Shown here piece by piece: positions 53,085 through 62,006 of a DNA stretch of 64,000 nucleotides. The notes beneath the pieces were generated by a model. The model saw only the letters and a list, made by a program, of their open reading frames with translations. It was not told the origin of the DNA and did not search any database. The position numbers were made by a program, and so were the translations under genes. The stretch's first letter is position 1, and every line of letters starts with the position of its first letter. The DNA comes from Planctomycetes bacterium MalM25 (GTDB lineage Bacteria; Planctomycetota; Planctomycetia; Pirellulales; Lacipirellulaceae). Location: the NCBI GenBank assembly GCA_007745835.1, contig CP036424.1, forward strand, positions 3,831,968-3,895,967, given 5' to 3'.

Positions 53085-53777
53085 ATGGCCGACCCGCCCC
53101 GCACCCAACCGCTCGCCGACGACACCGTCTCGCTCGACGCCGACCGCCGGCGCCGATGTGGTTACCCCGAAGTGATTTACGGCGAGGGCAAGCCCGCCGA
53201 GACCATCGCCCAGATCCTGCAAGCTCAAGCCGAGCGAGGCGATCCGGGGCTCGTCACACGGGTCGACCCCGATGTGGCGATCGAGCTGATCCGGCGGTTT
53301 CCCGCCGCTCGACACAACGCCCTCGCCCGAACGCTCCGGCTCGGCCCCGAGGGTTCCCCGACCCCGGAGCGGGTTGGCACGGTCGCCCTGATCACGGCCG
53401 GCTCGACCGACCTGCCGGTCGCCGAGGAGGCGGCCGAGACGCTCGACTGGATGGGCGTCGGGGTGACGCGGGTGAACGATGTCGGCGTCGCCGGGCCGCA
53501 CCGCCTGCCGGAGCGGCTGGCGGACTTCGAGTCAGCCGACGCGATCGTCGTCGTCGCCGGCATGGAGGGGGCGCTGCCGAGCGTCGTCGGCGGATTCGTC
53601 GGCTGCCCGGTGATCGCCGTGCCGACGAGTGTCGGCTACGGGGCCAATCTGGGGGGCGTCGCGGCGTTGCTCTCAATGCTCAACAGCTGCGCCTCGAACG
53701 TGGCGGTCGTCAACATCGACGCCGGCTTCAAAGGGGGCTACCTCGCCGGCCTCATCGCCACGGGGCGCGGGCGATGA
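53085..53777 (+). CDS. larB: LarB-type nickel-pincer cofactor biosynthesis carboxylase
   Basis: A 230-residue PurE-like protein. The N-terminal part reads RCGYPEVIYGEGKPAETIAQ, and the catalytic domain has ITAGSTDLPVAEEAAETL, VVVAGMEGALPSVVGGFVG, PTSVGYGANLGG and LNSCASNVAVVNIDAGFKGG with the conserved Cys. LarB carboxylates nicotinic acid adenine dinucleotide and releases AMP in synthesis of the nickel-pincer nucleotide of lactate racemase-type enzymes. The larC and larE partners are not in view. It overlaps nnrD by four bases. Confidence 0.9.
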   Translation: MADPPRTQPLADDTVSLDADRRRRCGYPEVIYGEGKPAETIAQILQAQAERGDPGLVTRVDPDVAIELIRRFPAARHNALARTLRLGPEGSPTPERVGTVALITAGSTDLPVAEEAAETLDWMGVGVTRVNDVGVAGPHRLPERLADFESADAIVVVAGMEGALPSVVGGFVGCPVIAVPTSVGYGANLGGVAALLSMLNSCASNVAVVNIDAGFKGGYLAGLIATGRGR

Positions 53778-54658
53778 TCGACCGCAGCGACGAGCCGCTG
53801 CCGAAGCCCGCTCCGCGCGATCCGCATTCGCACAAAGGAGACTACGGCCGCGCGCTCATCGTCGGCGGGTCGCTCGGCATGGCGGGCGCGCCGGCGCTGG
53901 CGGGGATGGCCTGCTTGCGATCGGGGGCGGGGCTCGTCTCGATCGCCACGCCACGCTGCGTGCAAGCGACAGTCGCCGGCTACTTCCCCGCCTACACCAC
54001 GCACGCCCTGCCCGACGACGGCGAACGCCTCACCGCGCAAGCGGGTCCGGCGATGCGCCAACTGGCCGACGAGGCCGACGCCGTCGCGATCGGCCCGGGC
54101 CTCGGCCGCGGCGCGGCGCTCGACGAGCTGGTCGGGGCCGCGTGGTCATCCCCCAAGCCCCAGGTGATCGACGCCGACGGCCTCAACGCGTTGGCCGCGT
54201 TGCGCAGCAAGCTCGCCGCCCCCGCCGGCCCACGCGTGTTGACGCCCCACGCGGGCGAATTCGCTCGGCTCGCGGGCAGACCGCTGGCCGATCCCAACGA
54301 CGACACCCAGCGCCGCGAGCAGGCCGCCGCGCTCGCCCGATCATTCGATGGCGAGACGGTCGTGCTGCTCAAAGGGCCGCGGACCGTAGTGACGAACGGC
54401 GAGCGTTTCGCGGTCAACGCCACCGGCAACCCCGGCATGGCGACCGGCGGATCGGGCGACGTGCTGACGGGCGTCCTCGCCGCGCTGCTCGCCCAAGGCC
54501 TCCCGGCCTTCGACGCGGCGCGGCTCGCCGCTCACGTCCACGGCTTGGCGGGAGACCTCGCGGCGGCGATGCTGGGGGAGGTCTCGCTCACGGCGGTCGA
54601 TCTGATCGACCACCTCCCGACCGCTTGGAAGCGGACGCTCGGCGAGCCCACCAACTGA
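53774..54658 (+). CDS. nnrD: ADP/ATP-dependent NAD(P)H-hydrate dehydratase
   Basis: A 294-residue repair enzyme that dehydrates damaged NAD(P)H hydrate. It carries only the C-terminal (NnrD) domain; the epimerase NnrE part of the common fusion is absent. Motifs: HKGDYGRALIVGGSLGMAGA, TPHAGEFARLAG, LLKGPRTVV and NPGMATGGSGDVLTGVLAAL with the catalytic Asp. The ATG at 53774 overlaps the larB stop, so the longer frame through larB was rejected. Both proteins deal with nicotinamide-type nucleotides. Confidence 0.93.
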   Translation: MIDRSDEPLPKPAPRDPHSHKGDYGRALIVGGSLGMAGAPALAGMACLRSGAGLVSIATPRCVQATVAGYFPAYTTHALPDDGERLTAQAGPAMRQLADEADAVAIGPGLGRGAALDELVGAAWSSPKPQVIDADGLNALAALRSKLAAPAGPRVLTPHAGEFARLAGRPLADPNDDTQRREQAAALARSFDGETVVLLKGPRTVVTNGERFAVNATGNPGMATGGSGDVLTGVLAALLAQGLPAFDAARLAAHVHGLAGDLAAAMLGEVSLTAVDLIDHLPTAWKRTLGEPTN

Positions 54659-54688
54659 ACGATAAGCTACGCTAACGCTCGAATCCCC

Positions 54689-55621
54689 TTGCAGATCCAC
54701 CGCCAACTCGCTGACCTGCCCCCCGAAGTCCGCGGTGGCGCCGTGGCGATCGGCAACTTCGACGGCGTGCACCGGGGCCACGCGAGGCTTGTCTCGCGGC
54801 TGGTTGAGCTGGCCGAAGAGATCGGCGGGCCGGCGGTCGTCTTCACGTTCGACCCGCACCCCGTCCGCGTGCTCCGCCCCGCCGAGTGCCCCCCGCCACT
54901 CACCTGGACCGAGCGGAAGGGGAAGCTGCTCGCCGAGTTGGGCGTCGAGCACCTGGTCGCTTACCCGACCGATGAGGCGTTACTGCGTCTGTCGGCGCGC
55001 GAGTTCTTCGACCTGCTGCTCCGCGACACCCTTGGCGCCAAGGCGCTGGTCGAGGGGCCCAACTTCTACTTCGGACGCGATCGCGAGGGGGACGTCTCCC
55101 TGCTGGCGGAGTTCGCCGACGAGGCCGGCATGCGGCTCGACATCGTCGTGCCGAGTGAGACGGGCGGCGACCTGATCAGCAGCTCGCGGATCCGCCGGCT
55201 CATCGGCGGGGCGGGCGACGTCGCCGCCGCCGCGGGCATGCTCACGGCCCCCTACCGTCTGCGCGGGCTGGTCACGCACGGCGCGGGGCGCGGCGCGAAG
55301 ATCGGCTTCCCGACCGCCAACCTCGAAGGGATCGACACCCTGCTCCCCGCCGATGGCGTCTACGCGGGCGTCGGCCGATCGGGCGCGGAGACCTGGGCCG
55401 CCGCGATCAACATCGGCTCGAACCCGACCTTCGACGAGCACGTCCGCAAGGTCGAGACCCACCTGATCGGCTGCGACGACTCGATCTACGGGCGGCCCCT
55501 GGAGGTCGATTTCCTGGAACGCCTGCGCGGCGTCCGCACCTTCGCCTCGCCCGAGGAGCTCGTCGAACAGGTCCGGGAGGACGTGGACGCGGCCAAAGTC
55601 ATTGCCGGCGATTTCGTTTAA
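54689..55621 (+). CDS. ribF: Bifunctional riboflavin kinase / FAD synthetase
   Basis: A 310-residue enzyme starting at TTG. The N-terminal FMN adenylyltransferase domain has IGNFDGVHRGHARLV, TFDPHPVRVL, VEGPNFYFGRDREGD and SSSRIRRLI; the C-terminal riboflavin kinase domain has GRGAKIGFPTANLE, NIGSNPTFD and VDFLERLRGVRTF. It phosphorylates riboflavin to FMN and adenylates FMN to FAD. It lies 30 bases after nnrD and 15 before nrnA, so probably in one operon from larB on. Confidence 0.96.
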   Translation: MQIHRQLADLPPEVRGGAVAIGNFDGVHRGHARLVSRLVELAEEIGGPAVVFTFDPHPVRVLRPAECPPPLTWTERKGKLLAELGVEHLVAYPTDEALLRLSAREFFDLLLRDTLGAKALVEGPNFYFGRDREGDVSLLAEFADEAGMRLDIVVPSETGGDLISSSRIRRLIGGAGDVAAAAGMLTAPYRLRGLVTHGAGRGAKIGFPTANLEGIDTLLPADGVYAGVGRSGAETWAAAINIGSNPTFDEHVRKVETHLIGCDDSIYGRPLEVDFLERLRGVRTFASPEELVEQVREDVDAAKVIAGDFV

Positions 55622-55636
55622 CCACAGAGAACACGG

Positions 55637-56632
55637 ATGGCCATCGACTGGTCCCCCCTGAAAGAACTCGTCGCCAACAGCGATTCGTTCGTCCTCACGA
55701 CCCACACCCGCAGCGACTGCGACGCCATCGGCAGCGAGTTGGGACTCCTCTACGCGCTCGAGGCGCTCGGCAAGCGGGTGCGGATCGTCAACGCCGACGC
55801 CCCGCCGACGCACATCGCCTTCCTCGACGCGGAGGACCGGATCGAGGTGCTCGGCGAGGGAGTCACCGCGGAGGACGTCCACCAGGCGGACGCGCACGTG
55901 ATCGTCGACACCAGCGCCTGGGGGCAGCTCGGCCAGATGGCCGACGTCTTCCGCGAGACGCCCGCCCGCCGGCTGGTGATCGACCACCACCAGAGCAGCG
56001 ACGACCTGGGTGCGGTCATGATCAAAGACACCGAGGCGGAGGCGTGCGGTCGGCTCATCCTCGAGGCGATCGACGCGCTCGGCGTGGTGCTCGCGCCCGC
56101 CATGACGGCGCCCCTGTTCACCGCGATCGCGACCGACACGGGCTGGTTCCGCTTCCCCTCGGTCACCGAGAAGACCTACGAGGCGATCGCCCGGCTGGTC
56201 GCTTGCGGCGCCAAGCCCTCGGCCATCTACCAGACGCTCTACGACCAGAACACGGCCGCGCGCATCCGCCTGCACGGCCGCATCCTGCAGAGCCTGTCGC
56301 TCGAGTCGGGCGACCGCGTCGCCTTCGGCGTGGCGACCGAGGCGGACTTCGCCGAGACCGGCGCCGCGCAATCGGACACTGAGGAGGTCGTGAACCGGTT
56401 GCTGAGCGTCGCGGGCGTCGAGGTGGCGGCGCTCATCTGCTTCATGGAGCCGGGCCTCACCAAGGTGAGCCTCCGCAGCCGCAGCGCGACCGACGTGCGC
56501 CCCGTCGCCGAGCACTTCGGCGGGGGCGGGCACGCGAAGGCGGCCGGCGTCCGCTACCGCGGCACGACCGACGAGGCCCGCGCCGCGGTGCTAGCGGTCA
56601 TCGAGCGGCAGATGGCCGAGCAATCGGTGTAA
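55637..56632 (+). CDS. nrnA: DHH-family oligoribonuclease / pAp phosphatase
   Basis: A 331-residue DHH/DHHA1 protein. The metal motifs are HTRSDCDAIGSELGLL, VIVDTSAWG and VIDHHQSS, and the DHHA1 domain ends in HFGGGGHAKAAG. NrnA-type enzymes degrade very short RNA and 3'-phosphoadenosine 5'-phosphate. The codons before the ATG (ACCACAGAGAACACGG) resemble a common dispersed-repeat fragment. It follows ribF closely. Confidence 0.92.
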   Translation: MAIDWSPLKELVANSDSFVLTTHTRSDCDAIGSELGLLYALEALGKRVRIVNADAPPTHIAFLDAEDRIEVLGEGVTAEDVHQADAHVIVDTSAWGQLGQMADVFRETPARRLVIDHHQSSDDLGAVMIKDTEAEACGRLILEAIDALGVVLAPAMTAPLFTAIATDTGWFRFPSVTEKTYEAIARLVACGAKPSAIYQTLYDQNTAARIRLHGRILQSLSLESGDRVAFGVATEADFAETGAAQSDTEEVVNRLLSVAGVEVAALICFMEPGLTKVSLRSRSATDVRPVAEHFGGGGHAKAAGVRYRGTTDEARAAVLAVIERQMAEQSV

Positions 56633-56719
56633 TCGTTAAAGTCTCGCACGGCGCCACGCCGAGCGTGTTGGATGAAGCCCCGCTGCCATCCGACTCTGCT
56701 CCGCCGCGAGACGCCCGCC

Positions 56720-57466
56720 ATGTGGTGCCGCCACTGCCATCAAGAGACGCCCGCCCTCGGCCCCGCCGGAGCGACCGGCCCGCGCTGCGGCCGCTGCCAA
56801 CGCACCAGCCCGCCGACCGAAGCCGTCCTGCCACAGCCACAGGCGGATACGGGCGGATCGCCCCACCCGGAAGACGCTCGCCGTGAGGTCTACCGCACGC
56901 TCCGCTCGGCCCACGCGACCATCGCGGGCGGCGAGGCGGCGCGCACCCTGCGTCACGACCTGGAGCACACCCCGCTCACCGAGGCGCTCGCCGCGCCGCA
57001 CACCCGATCCGCCAAACGGGCGCCGGCGGCCCCGCCGCTGCCGCGGCCCGCGGCGCCACCCGCTGGTTCGACGCGCGGCCAGCTGATCGCCTGGCTGATG
57101 GCGTCGTTCGGCGCGTCGCTCTTGGGGCTCGGCATCGGGCTCGGTTGCTGGTCGCTGTTCGGCGACCGGCCGACGCTCTGGAATCCGGCTCTCGCCGCCG
57201 CGATCGGCGGGCAGGGCCTGCTGATCGTCGGCCTGCTGCAACTGTTGGCGTCGCTGTGGAACGCGGCCCGGCTGGCGTCGGGCAAGCTGTCGCTCATGCA
57301 CGACGACCTGCGCCGACTGCGTCGCACGTCCGAGGCCGAAGCGGGCCGCCGCCACGCCTCCGCGGCGACGTTCTACTCCGACCTGACCCGCGACGCCCCG
57401 CCGGAGATGCTGGTGGGCAACCTGCGCGGGCAGTTGGATCGTTTGGCTTCGCGTTTGCGGAGCTGA
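56720..57466 (+). CDS. Zinc-ribbon membrane protein of unknown function
   Basis: A 248-residue protein. I start at 56720 because MWCRHCHQETPALG begins a zinc ribbon (CRHC ... CGRC). A Pro-rich linker follows, then two hydrophobic helices (LIAWLMASFGASLLGLGIG, AAIGGQGLLIVGLLQLLAS) and a charged C-terminal region. The extended frame to 56672 is less likely. No family recognised; zinc-ribbon/TM proteins of this type are common in planctomycetes. Confidence 0.75.
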   Translation: MWCRHCHQETPALGPAGATGPRCGRCQRTSPPTEAVLPQPQADTGGSPHPEDARREVYRTLRSAHATIAGGEAARTLRHDLEHTPLTEALAAPHTRSAKRAPAAPPLPRPAAPPAGSTRGQLIAWLMASFGASLLGLGIGLGCWSLFGDRPTLWNPALAAAIGGQGLLIVGLLQLLASLWNAARLASGKLSLMHDDLRRLRRTSEAEAGRRHASAATFYSDLTRDAPPEMLVGNLRGQLDRLASRLRS

Positions 57467-57545
57467 CTGCGGGTTCAACTCAGAGCCGCAGATGAACGCC
57501 GATAAGCGCGGATGTCGTTCGGAAGGACCGCGTACGCGCTCTGCG

Positions 57546-58322
57546 CTAGTCGCCCGGCCAAGGCTTCGATTGCAGCTTCCTGCGTTCATCCCAACCCCAC
57601 AGGACAACCCCATCTTCAGTAATCGAGAAGAACTCGCTGCCGGGAGTACGCTGTAGCAGCTTGGCGATGTCGGGTTCTGGCACCAAGACGATTTGCACGG
57701 CCTTCACCTCAATCTCCGCAGGCCCGTGGACTACCGGCCCTGCGGGCCCCCATCCCGGCCCCATCGGAACACGCGTTGGCAATCCCGGCACGCTCGCTGC
57801 GTACTGCCATTCATGAGCGACTGCTCCAGCGGTTGAGACGAAGGTCGTAAACCGTGCCGATCCACGCTGAGCGGCGGGTAGGCCAAGGGCTTCGTTCTGC
57901 AGGCTCACCCAATCTTCATTGTACTTCAAGCCAATGCGACTCTCGGATGAGCAAACGAAGGAACGGTCGTAAACGAACAGATGAAAACCGGCGAAGTCCT
58001 CTTCGAAACCCATCGCGTCTACGTACTTCTTACCCGCTTGCTGCTTGATGCGACTCTTGAACAACGACTTCACGTGGCCAGTCAACGCACGCGTATCGCC
58101 TAGTATCTTCAGACGCGTATAGCCTGCGAAACCGCAGAACGTGTAAGTCCCGGACGGGTAGGCGTATTCCAATCCGATAACCGAGTCACGAAATTTATCC
58201 AGTGACTCTTCGGTCAGTTCAGCATGAAAGAATGCATCGCCCGGCATGAAGGCGACGTTCACCGCGGGGGCGGCAGGCGTCCAGGCGAGAAGGGCAGCAA
58301 CGATCGGCAGAGCGTAGCGCAT
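57546..58322 (-). CDS. Hypothetical exported protein
   Basis: A 258-residue protein with signal peptide MRYALPIVAALLAWTPAAPA. No motif I recognise; segments include FCGFAGYTRLKILGDTRALT and a Pro/Gly-rich stretch (VPMGPGWGPAGPVVHGPA). Its base composition and codons are less G/C-biased than its neighbours, similar to the gene at 18815, which may indicate later acquisition. It lies downstream of glyS in the same direction, 40 bases after its stop. Confidence 0.7.
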   Translation of the reverse strand: MRYALPIVAALLAWTPAAPAVNVAFMPGDAFFHAELTEESLDKFRDSVIGLEYAYPSGTYTFCGFAGYTRLKILGDTRALTGHVKSLFKSRIKQQAGKKYVDAMGFEEDFAGFHLFVYDRSFVCSSESRIGLKYNEDWVSLQNEALGLPAAQRGSARFTTFVSTAGAVAHEWQYAASVPGLPTRVPMGPGWGPAGPVVHGPAEIEVKAVQIVLVPEPDIAKLLQRTPGSEFFSITEDGVVLWGWDERRKLQSKPWPGD

Positions 58323-58362
58323 ACCAGTATGCCTCTATTCGTTGAATGGCGTTGTGGCCATC

Positions 58363-60075
58363 CTACTCCCCCGTCACGCGGCGTTCGATCTCCTCGACGG
58401 CGTCGTCGAGCTTGATCCGCACCTGCTCCAGCGAGTCGCGATCACGCAGCGTGATCGTGTTGTCCTCGCGGGTCTGGCCGTCGATGGTGAGGCAGTACGG
58501 GGTGCCCGCCTCGTCCTGGCGGCGGTAGCGGCGGCCGACGGCGCCCTTCTCGTCGTAGAAGACCGGGAACTTCTTCTTGAGGGCGCGGTACAGGTCCTGG
58601 GCCAGCTCCGGCATGCCGTCCTTCTTCACCAGCGGGAAGACGGCCGCCTTGATCGGCGCGACGCGCGGGTTGAACTTCATCACCGTGCGGGTCTGCTCCT
58701 TCCCCTTGTCGTCCGGCGCGGTGTCCTCCTGGAAGGCCTCGCACAAGAGGGCGAGCGTCCCCCGATCGGCGCCGGCGGAGGGCTCGATCACGTGGGGCGT
58801 GAACCGCTCGTTCGTGACGTCGTCGCGGTAGGTGAGGTCGCGGCCGCTCCCCTTGTGGACCGGCTTGCCGTCCTCGCCGAGCTGAACCTCCAGCGGGCAG
58901 CTGTTCGGGTCGAGCTTGCCCTCCATATGGCTGCGGAGGTCGAAGTCGCCCCGGTGCGCGATCCCCTCCAGCTCGCCGTACTCGCCCTCGGGCAGGAACG
59001 GGAAGGCGTACTCGATGTCCGCCGTGCCGGTGCTGTAGTGCGACAGCTCGTCGGCGTGGTGGTCGCGGAGGATCAGGTTCTCACCGGACAGGCCGAGTTC
59101 CTGCCACCACGCCATCCGGCGGTCACGCCAGTACTTGTACCAGTCCTGCGACTGGCTCGGGTGGCAGAAGAACTCGATCTCCATCTGCTCGAACTCGCGC
59201 GAGCGGAACGTGAAGTTCCGCGGCGTGATCTCGTTGCGGAAGCTCTTGCCGACCTGGGCGATGCCGAGCGGCAGCTTGTGCCGCGAGCTGTCGAGCACGT
59301 TCTTGAAGTTGACGAAGATCCCCTGGGCGGTCTCGGGGCGGAGGAAGACCTTGTTGTCGTCGCTCTTCAAAGCGCCGGCGTGGCTCTCGAACATTAGGTT
59401 GAAATCACGTGGCTCGGTCAGGTCGCCGCCGCAGTGCGGGCAGGGCGTCTGCAGTCCGGTCTCGTTCTTCTGTTCCGTAGCCATGTAACTGAGGACGATC
59501 GGTAGCGTCAGCGTCTCGGATGAGACGGCGCCGCTCTCGAGGTCCTCCGATAGCCACGACATCGTGACTTCTGGGTTTCGTACCAAGGCGAGCCCGGGCG
59601 CCAGTTTGCGTCCGAGCTTCCGCGTCTTCGCCCAACTCAGGGCTTCGGCGCTGTTGAACGACAGGGCGCCGCTCGGGGTCGGCACAAAGCAGCATGATGC
59701 GAATGACTGGGCCCACTCGGCGTTGTTGAGCATGTCGGGCACGTGATCGGCACGAACCAGCTTCTTGCACTGCCGGCAGGTCTGCATCTGATCACAGAAC
59801 AGGTCGTAATGCCCGGAGCACTTCCAGACCTGCGGGTGCATGATGATCGTGCAGTCGAGGCCCGCCATCTCGTACGGCATGGGGGCGCCGGGGAGCGTGG
59901 CGAGGTCGTCGTGGGCGGAGACCATGTCGCGCCACCACGCCTCTTTGACGTTGCGCTTCAGCTCGACGCCCAGCGGGCCGTAGTCCCAGAAGCCGTTCAG
60001 GCCGCCGTAGATCTCGCTCGATTGGAACAAGAACCCACGCCGACGGCACAACGAGACCAGCTTCTCCATCTCCAT
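58363..60075 (-). CDS. glyS: Glycine-tRNA ligase, class II homodimeric type
   Basis: A 570-residue enzyme that charges tRNA-Gly. It begins LVSLCRRRGFLFQSSEIYGG (motif 1 region), has a zinc-like CRQC and CPHC pair, motif 2 SFRNEITPRNFTFRSREFEQ, and a C-terminal anticodon-binding domain (IGRRYRRQDEAGTPYCLTID-like, with VGRRYRRQDE). This is the alpha-2 GRS1-type enzyme rather than the GlyQ/GlyS tetramer. The comB gene lies upstream in the same direction, about 90 bases away. Confidence 0.95.
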   Translation of the reverse strand: MEMEKLVSLCRRRGFLFQSSEIYGGLNGFWDYGPLGVELKRNVKEAWWRDMVSAHDDLATLPGAPMPYEMAGLDCTIIMHPQVWKCSGHYDLFCDQMQTCRQCKKLVRADHVPDMLNNAEWAQSFASCCFVPTPSGALSFNSAEALSWAKTRKLGRKLAPGLALVRNPEVTMSWLSEDLESGAVSSETLTLPIVLSYMATEQKNETGLQTPCPHCGGDLTEPRDFNLMFESHAGALKSDDNKVFLRPETAQGIFVNFKNVLDSSRHKLPLGIAQVGKSFRNEITPRNFTFRSREFEQMEIEFFCHPSQSQDWYKYWRDRRMAWWQELGLSGENLILRDHHADELSHYSTGTADIEYAFPFLPEGEYGELEGIAHRGDFDLRSHMEGKLDPNSCPLEVQLGEDGKPVHKGSGRDLTYRDDVTNERFTPHVIEPSAGADRGTLALLCEAFQEDTAPDDKGKEQTRTVMKFNPRVAPIKAAVFPLVKKDGMPELAQDLYRALKKKFPVFYDEKGAVGRRYRRQDEAGTPYCLTIDGQTREDNTITLRDRDSLEQVRIKLDDAVEEIERRVTGE

Positions 60076-60162
60076 GACGATCGCTCAAACGCTTCTATTC
60101 GGGGGACGAAAGGGAAGCGAGACAGTCTACCTGAGCCGGAGCGGCCGGCCTACAGGGCCGTT

Positions 60163-60924
60163 TTAGAGGGCCGTGATGCGGCCGGTCGCCGGGTCGTAGA
60201 CGGGTACGAGGCCGAGCGCGTCGATCGCCGCACAGCGCGGCAGGTCGTCGTCCATGCCGAGGGCGAGCAGGTTCTTGCCCCCCTGGGTCGTGCGCAGCTC
60301 CTCGGCGAGGCGGGCGCGGGGCGATTGGCCGGCGGCCCGGGCGGCGGTGAGCAGCTCCTCCCATTCGCCCCGCATGGCGGCCGCGCGATCGCTCGGCTCG
60401 TGCCCCCCTCGGGCGATCAGCTCGTGGGCGATCGCGCCGGCGGCGAGCTGATCCTCGCGCGTGACGTGGCCGTTGGTTCCAGCGCAAAGCAGGTGGACCC
60501 GCGGCTCGTCCGCGAGCGCCTCGACGACCGCCGACAGGTTCACGATCGCCCCCACCACGACCCGCGACGCCAGCCGCGTGTGCTGCAACGCGAGGGTGCC
60601 GTTGGTCGTCGTGAAGAAGACCCGCCGATCGTAGACCTCGTCCGCCGTGTACTCGGCGGGCGAGTTCCCCAAGTCGAAACCCTCGATGATCTCACCGCCT
60701 CGCTCGCCACCGAGGACCAACTCGTCGCGGTCGGGCTGTTCGTTGGCGGCCCAGATGACGTCCCCCACTTCGCGGAAGGCGGTCACGTCCCGCGCCCCCG
60801 AGGCGAGGGCTTGGGTGATCGTGGTCGAGGCCCTCAGCAGATCGATCACCACAACCGCGTCCCCGGCCAGGTCCGCCTCAGAGACGAACTGCGGCAGGTC
60901 GTGGGCAAAGAGCTGCTTGGTCAC
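60163..60924 (-). CDS. comB: ComB-type 2-phosphosulfolactate phosphatase
   Basis: A 253-residue protein of the ComB family: VVVIDLLRASTTITQALASGA, GGERGGEIIEGFDLGNSPAEY, FTTTNGT and HLLCAGTNGHVTREDQLAAGAI. The archetype removes phosphate from 2-phosphosulfolactate in coenzyme M synthesis; in bacteria the substrate is usually unproven. No other sulfolactate genes are visible. The promoter region is shared with the divergent menG and contains a 30-base palindrome. Confidence 0.9.
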   Translation of the reverse strand: MTKQLFAHDLPQFVSEADLAGDAVVVIDLLRASTTITQALASGARDVTAFREVGDVIWAANEQPDRDELVLGGERGGEIIEGFDLGNSPAEYTADEVYDRRVFFTTTNGTLALQHTRLASRVVVGAIVNLSAVVEALADEPRVHLLCAGTNGHVTREDQLAAGAIAHELIARGGHEPSDRAAAMRGEWEELLTAARAAGQSPRARLAEELRTTQGGKNLLALGMDDDLPRCAAIDALGLVPVYDPATGRITAL

Positions 60925-60981
60925 GGTTGGCTCTGGGGAACGGTTTCTCTTGGGATCTCGCTAAGCAATCTACGGGGCTCA

Positions 60982-61011
60982 ATAACCCGGACCAAGCTTG
61001 GTCGGGGTTAT
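60982..61011. promoter_or_regulatory. Near-perfect 30-base palindrome between comB and menG
   Basis: Fifteen-base arms (ATAACCCGGACCAAG and its complement, one pair mismatched) meet at CAAGCTTG with no loop. It lies between divergent genes, so it could be an operator for either; a hairpin role is less likely because there is no loop or T-run. Confidence 0.5.
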
Positions 61012-61151
61012 CCATCATTTCACAACCCGCTGCCCAACAGCCCGGGGCTACGCGATCAGGGCCAAGCCGCGTTAAACTGTTAGGCTGCCTCCGGTTACTG
61101 CACTGTAGCGGTCACCCTACCCACCACAAGCTGCCCTCACGAACCCCTCCC

Positions 61152-61913
61152 ATGACCTCCCCCGCCGCAGCCACGTCGCCCGTCGACAAATCGGGGGATC
61201 GCGTCCGCAAAATGTTCGGCGAGATCGCGCCGCGGTACGACCTGCTCAACCACCTGCTCAGCGGCAACGTCGATCGCTACTGGCGGTGGCGGACGACGCG
61301 GATCGTCCCGCCGCGGCTCGCGAACTCCGACAGCCCGGTCGCCGGCGCGCCGATCCTCGACCTCTGCACCGGCACGGGCGACCTGGCGATCGCCTACGAC
61401 AAGGCGGCCGGCGGCAAGCTGGCGATCACCGCCGCCGACTTCTGCCCCGAGATGCTCGCCATCGGCGAGGTGAAGGGCGCCAAGCAGGGACGCAACGACC
61501 GCATCGACTGGGTCGAGGCGGACGCCAACAAGCTTCAGTTCGAGGACGACACCTATCAGCTGGTCACCGCCGCGTTCGGCCTGCGGAACGTTTCGGACAC
61601 CGACGCCGGCCTCCGCGAGATGACGCGCGTCACCAAGCCGGGCGGCAAGGTCGCCGTGCTCGAGTTCACCACGCCCCGCTCGCAACCGATGAAGGGCTTC
61701 TACGGCTGGTACTTCCGCAACGTGCTGCCGCGGATCGGCCAGACCGTCATGCGGAACAACACGGCCGCGTACGAGTACCTGCCCGAGAGCGTCGGCCAGT
61801 TCGACGAGTACGAGCAACTCACCGAGCGGATGGAGGCGGCCGGCCTGACGAACGTTGAGTACAAGCCGTTCACCTTCGGCATCGCCACGCTGTACCTCGG
61901 AGAGAAGGCGTAG
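61152..61913 (+). CDS. menG: Demethylmenaquinone/ubiquinone C-methyltransferase
   Basis: A 253-residue SAM-dependent methyltransferase (UbiE/MenG family). Motif I is LDLCTGTGDLAIAY; other family blocks are VRKMFGEIAPRYDLLNHLLS, AAFGLRNVSDTDAGLREMTR, FTTPRSQPMKGFYGWYFRNV and YKPFTFGIATLYLGEKA. It methylates demethylmenaquinone in the last step of menaquinone synthesis. The frame runs upstream to 60927, but the ATG at 61152 fits the family. Neighbours downstream (ubiX, UbiA-like, mqnE start) belong to the same pathway. Confidence 0.95.
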   Translation: MTSPAAATSPVDKSGDRVRKMFGEIAPRYDLLNHLLSGNVDRYWRWRTTRIVPPRLANSDSPVAGAPILDLCTGTGDLAIAYDKAAGGKLAITAADFCPEMLAIGEVKGAKQGRNDRIDWVEADANKLQFEDDTYQLVTAAFGLRNVSDTDAGLREMTRVTKPGGKVAVLEFTTPRSQPMKGFYGWYFRNVLPRIGQTVMRNNTAAYEYLPESVGQFDEYEQLTERMEAAGLTNVEYKPFTFGIATLYLGEKA

Positions 61914-61915
61914 TT

Positions 61916-62000
61916 CTCCCCCTTAGGGGGAGGGCCGGGGTGGGGGCGCCCCGGGTCCCCACTTCACCCCCACCCTAACCCTCCCCCAAGGGGGGAGGGA
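61916..62000. repeat. Palindromic G/C-run repeat between menG and ubiX
   Basis: An inverted repeat related to 11317-11402 and to the element inside uvrA. The left half has TAGGGGGAGGGCCGGGGTGG and the right CCCCACCCTAACCCTCCCCC. It fills the gap between the two genes. Confidence 0.85.
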
Positions 62001-62006
62001 ATCATC

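Noticed and set aside
57477-57512. CCGCAGATGAACGCCGATAA-like fragment
   Set aside because: It resembles a common dispersed repeat, but with only one partial copy here I cannot support a feature.
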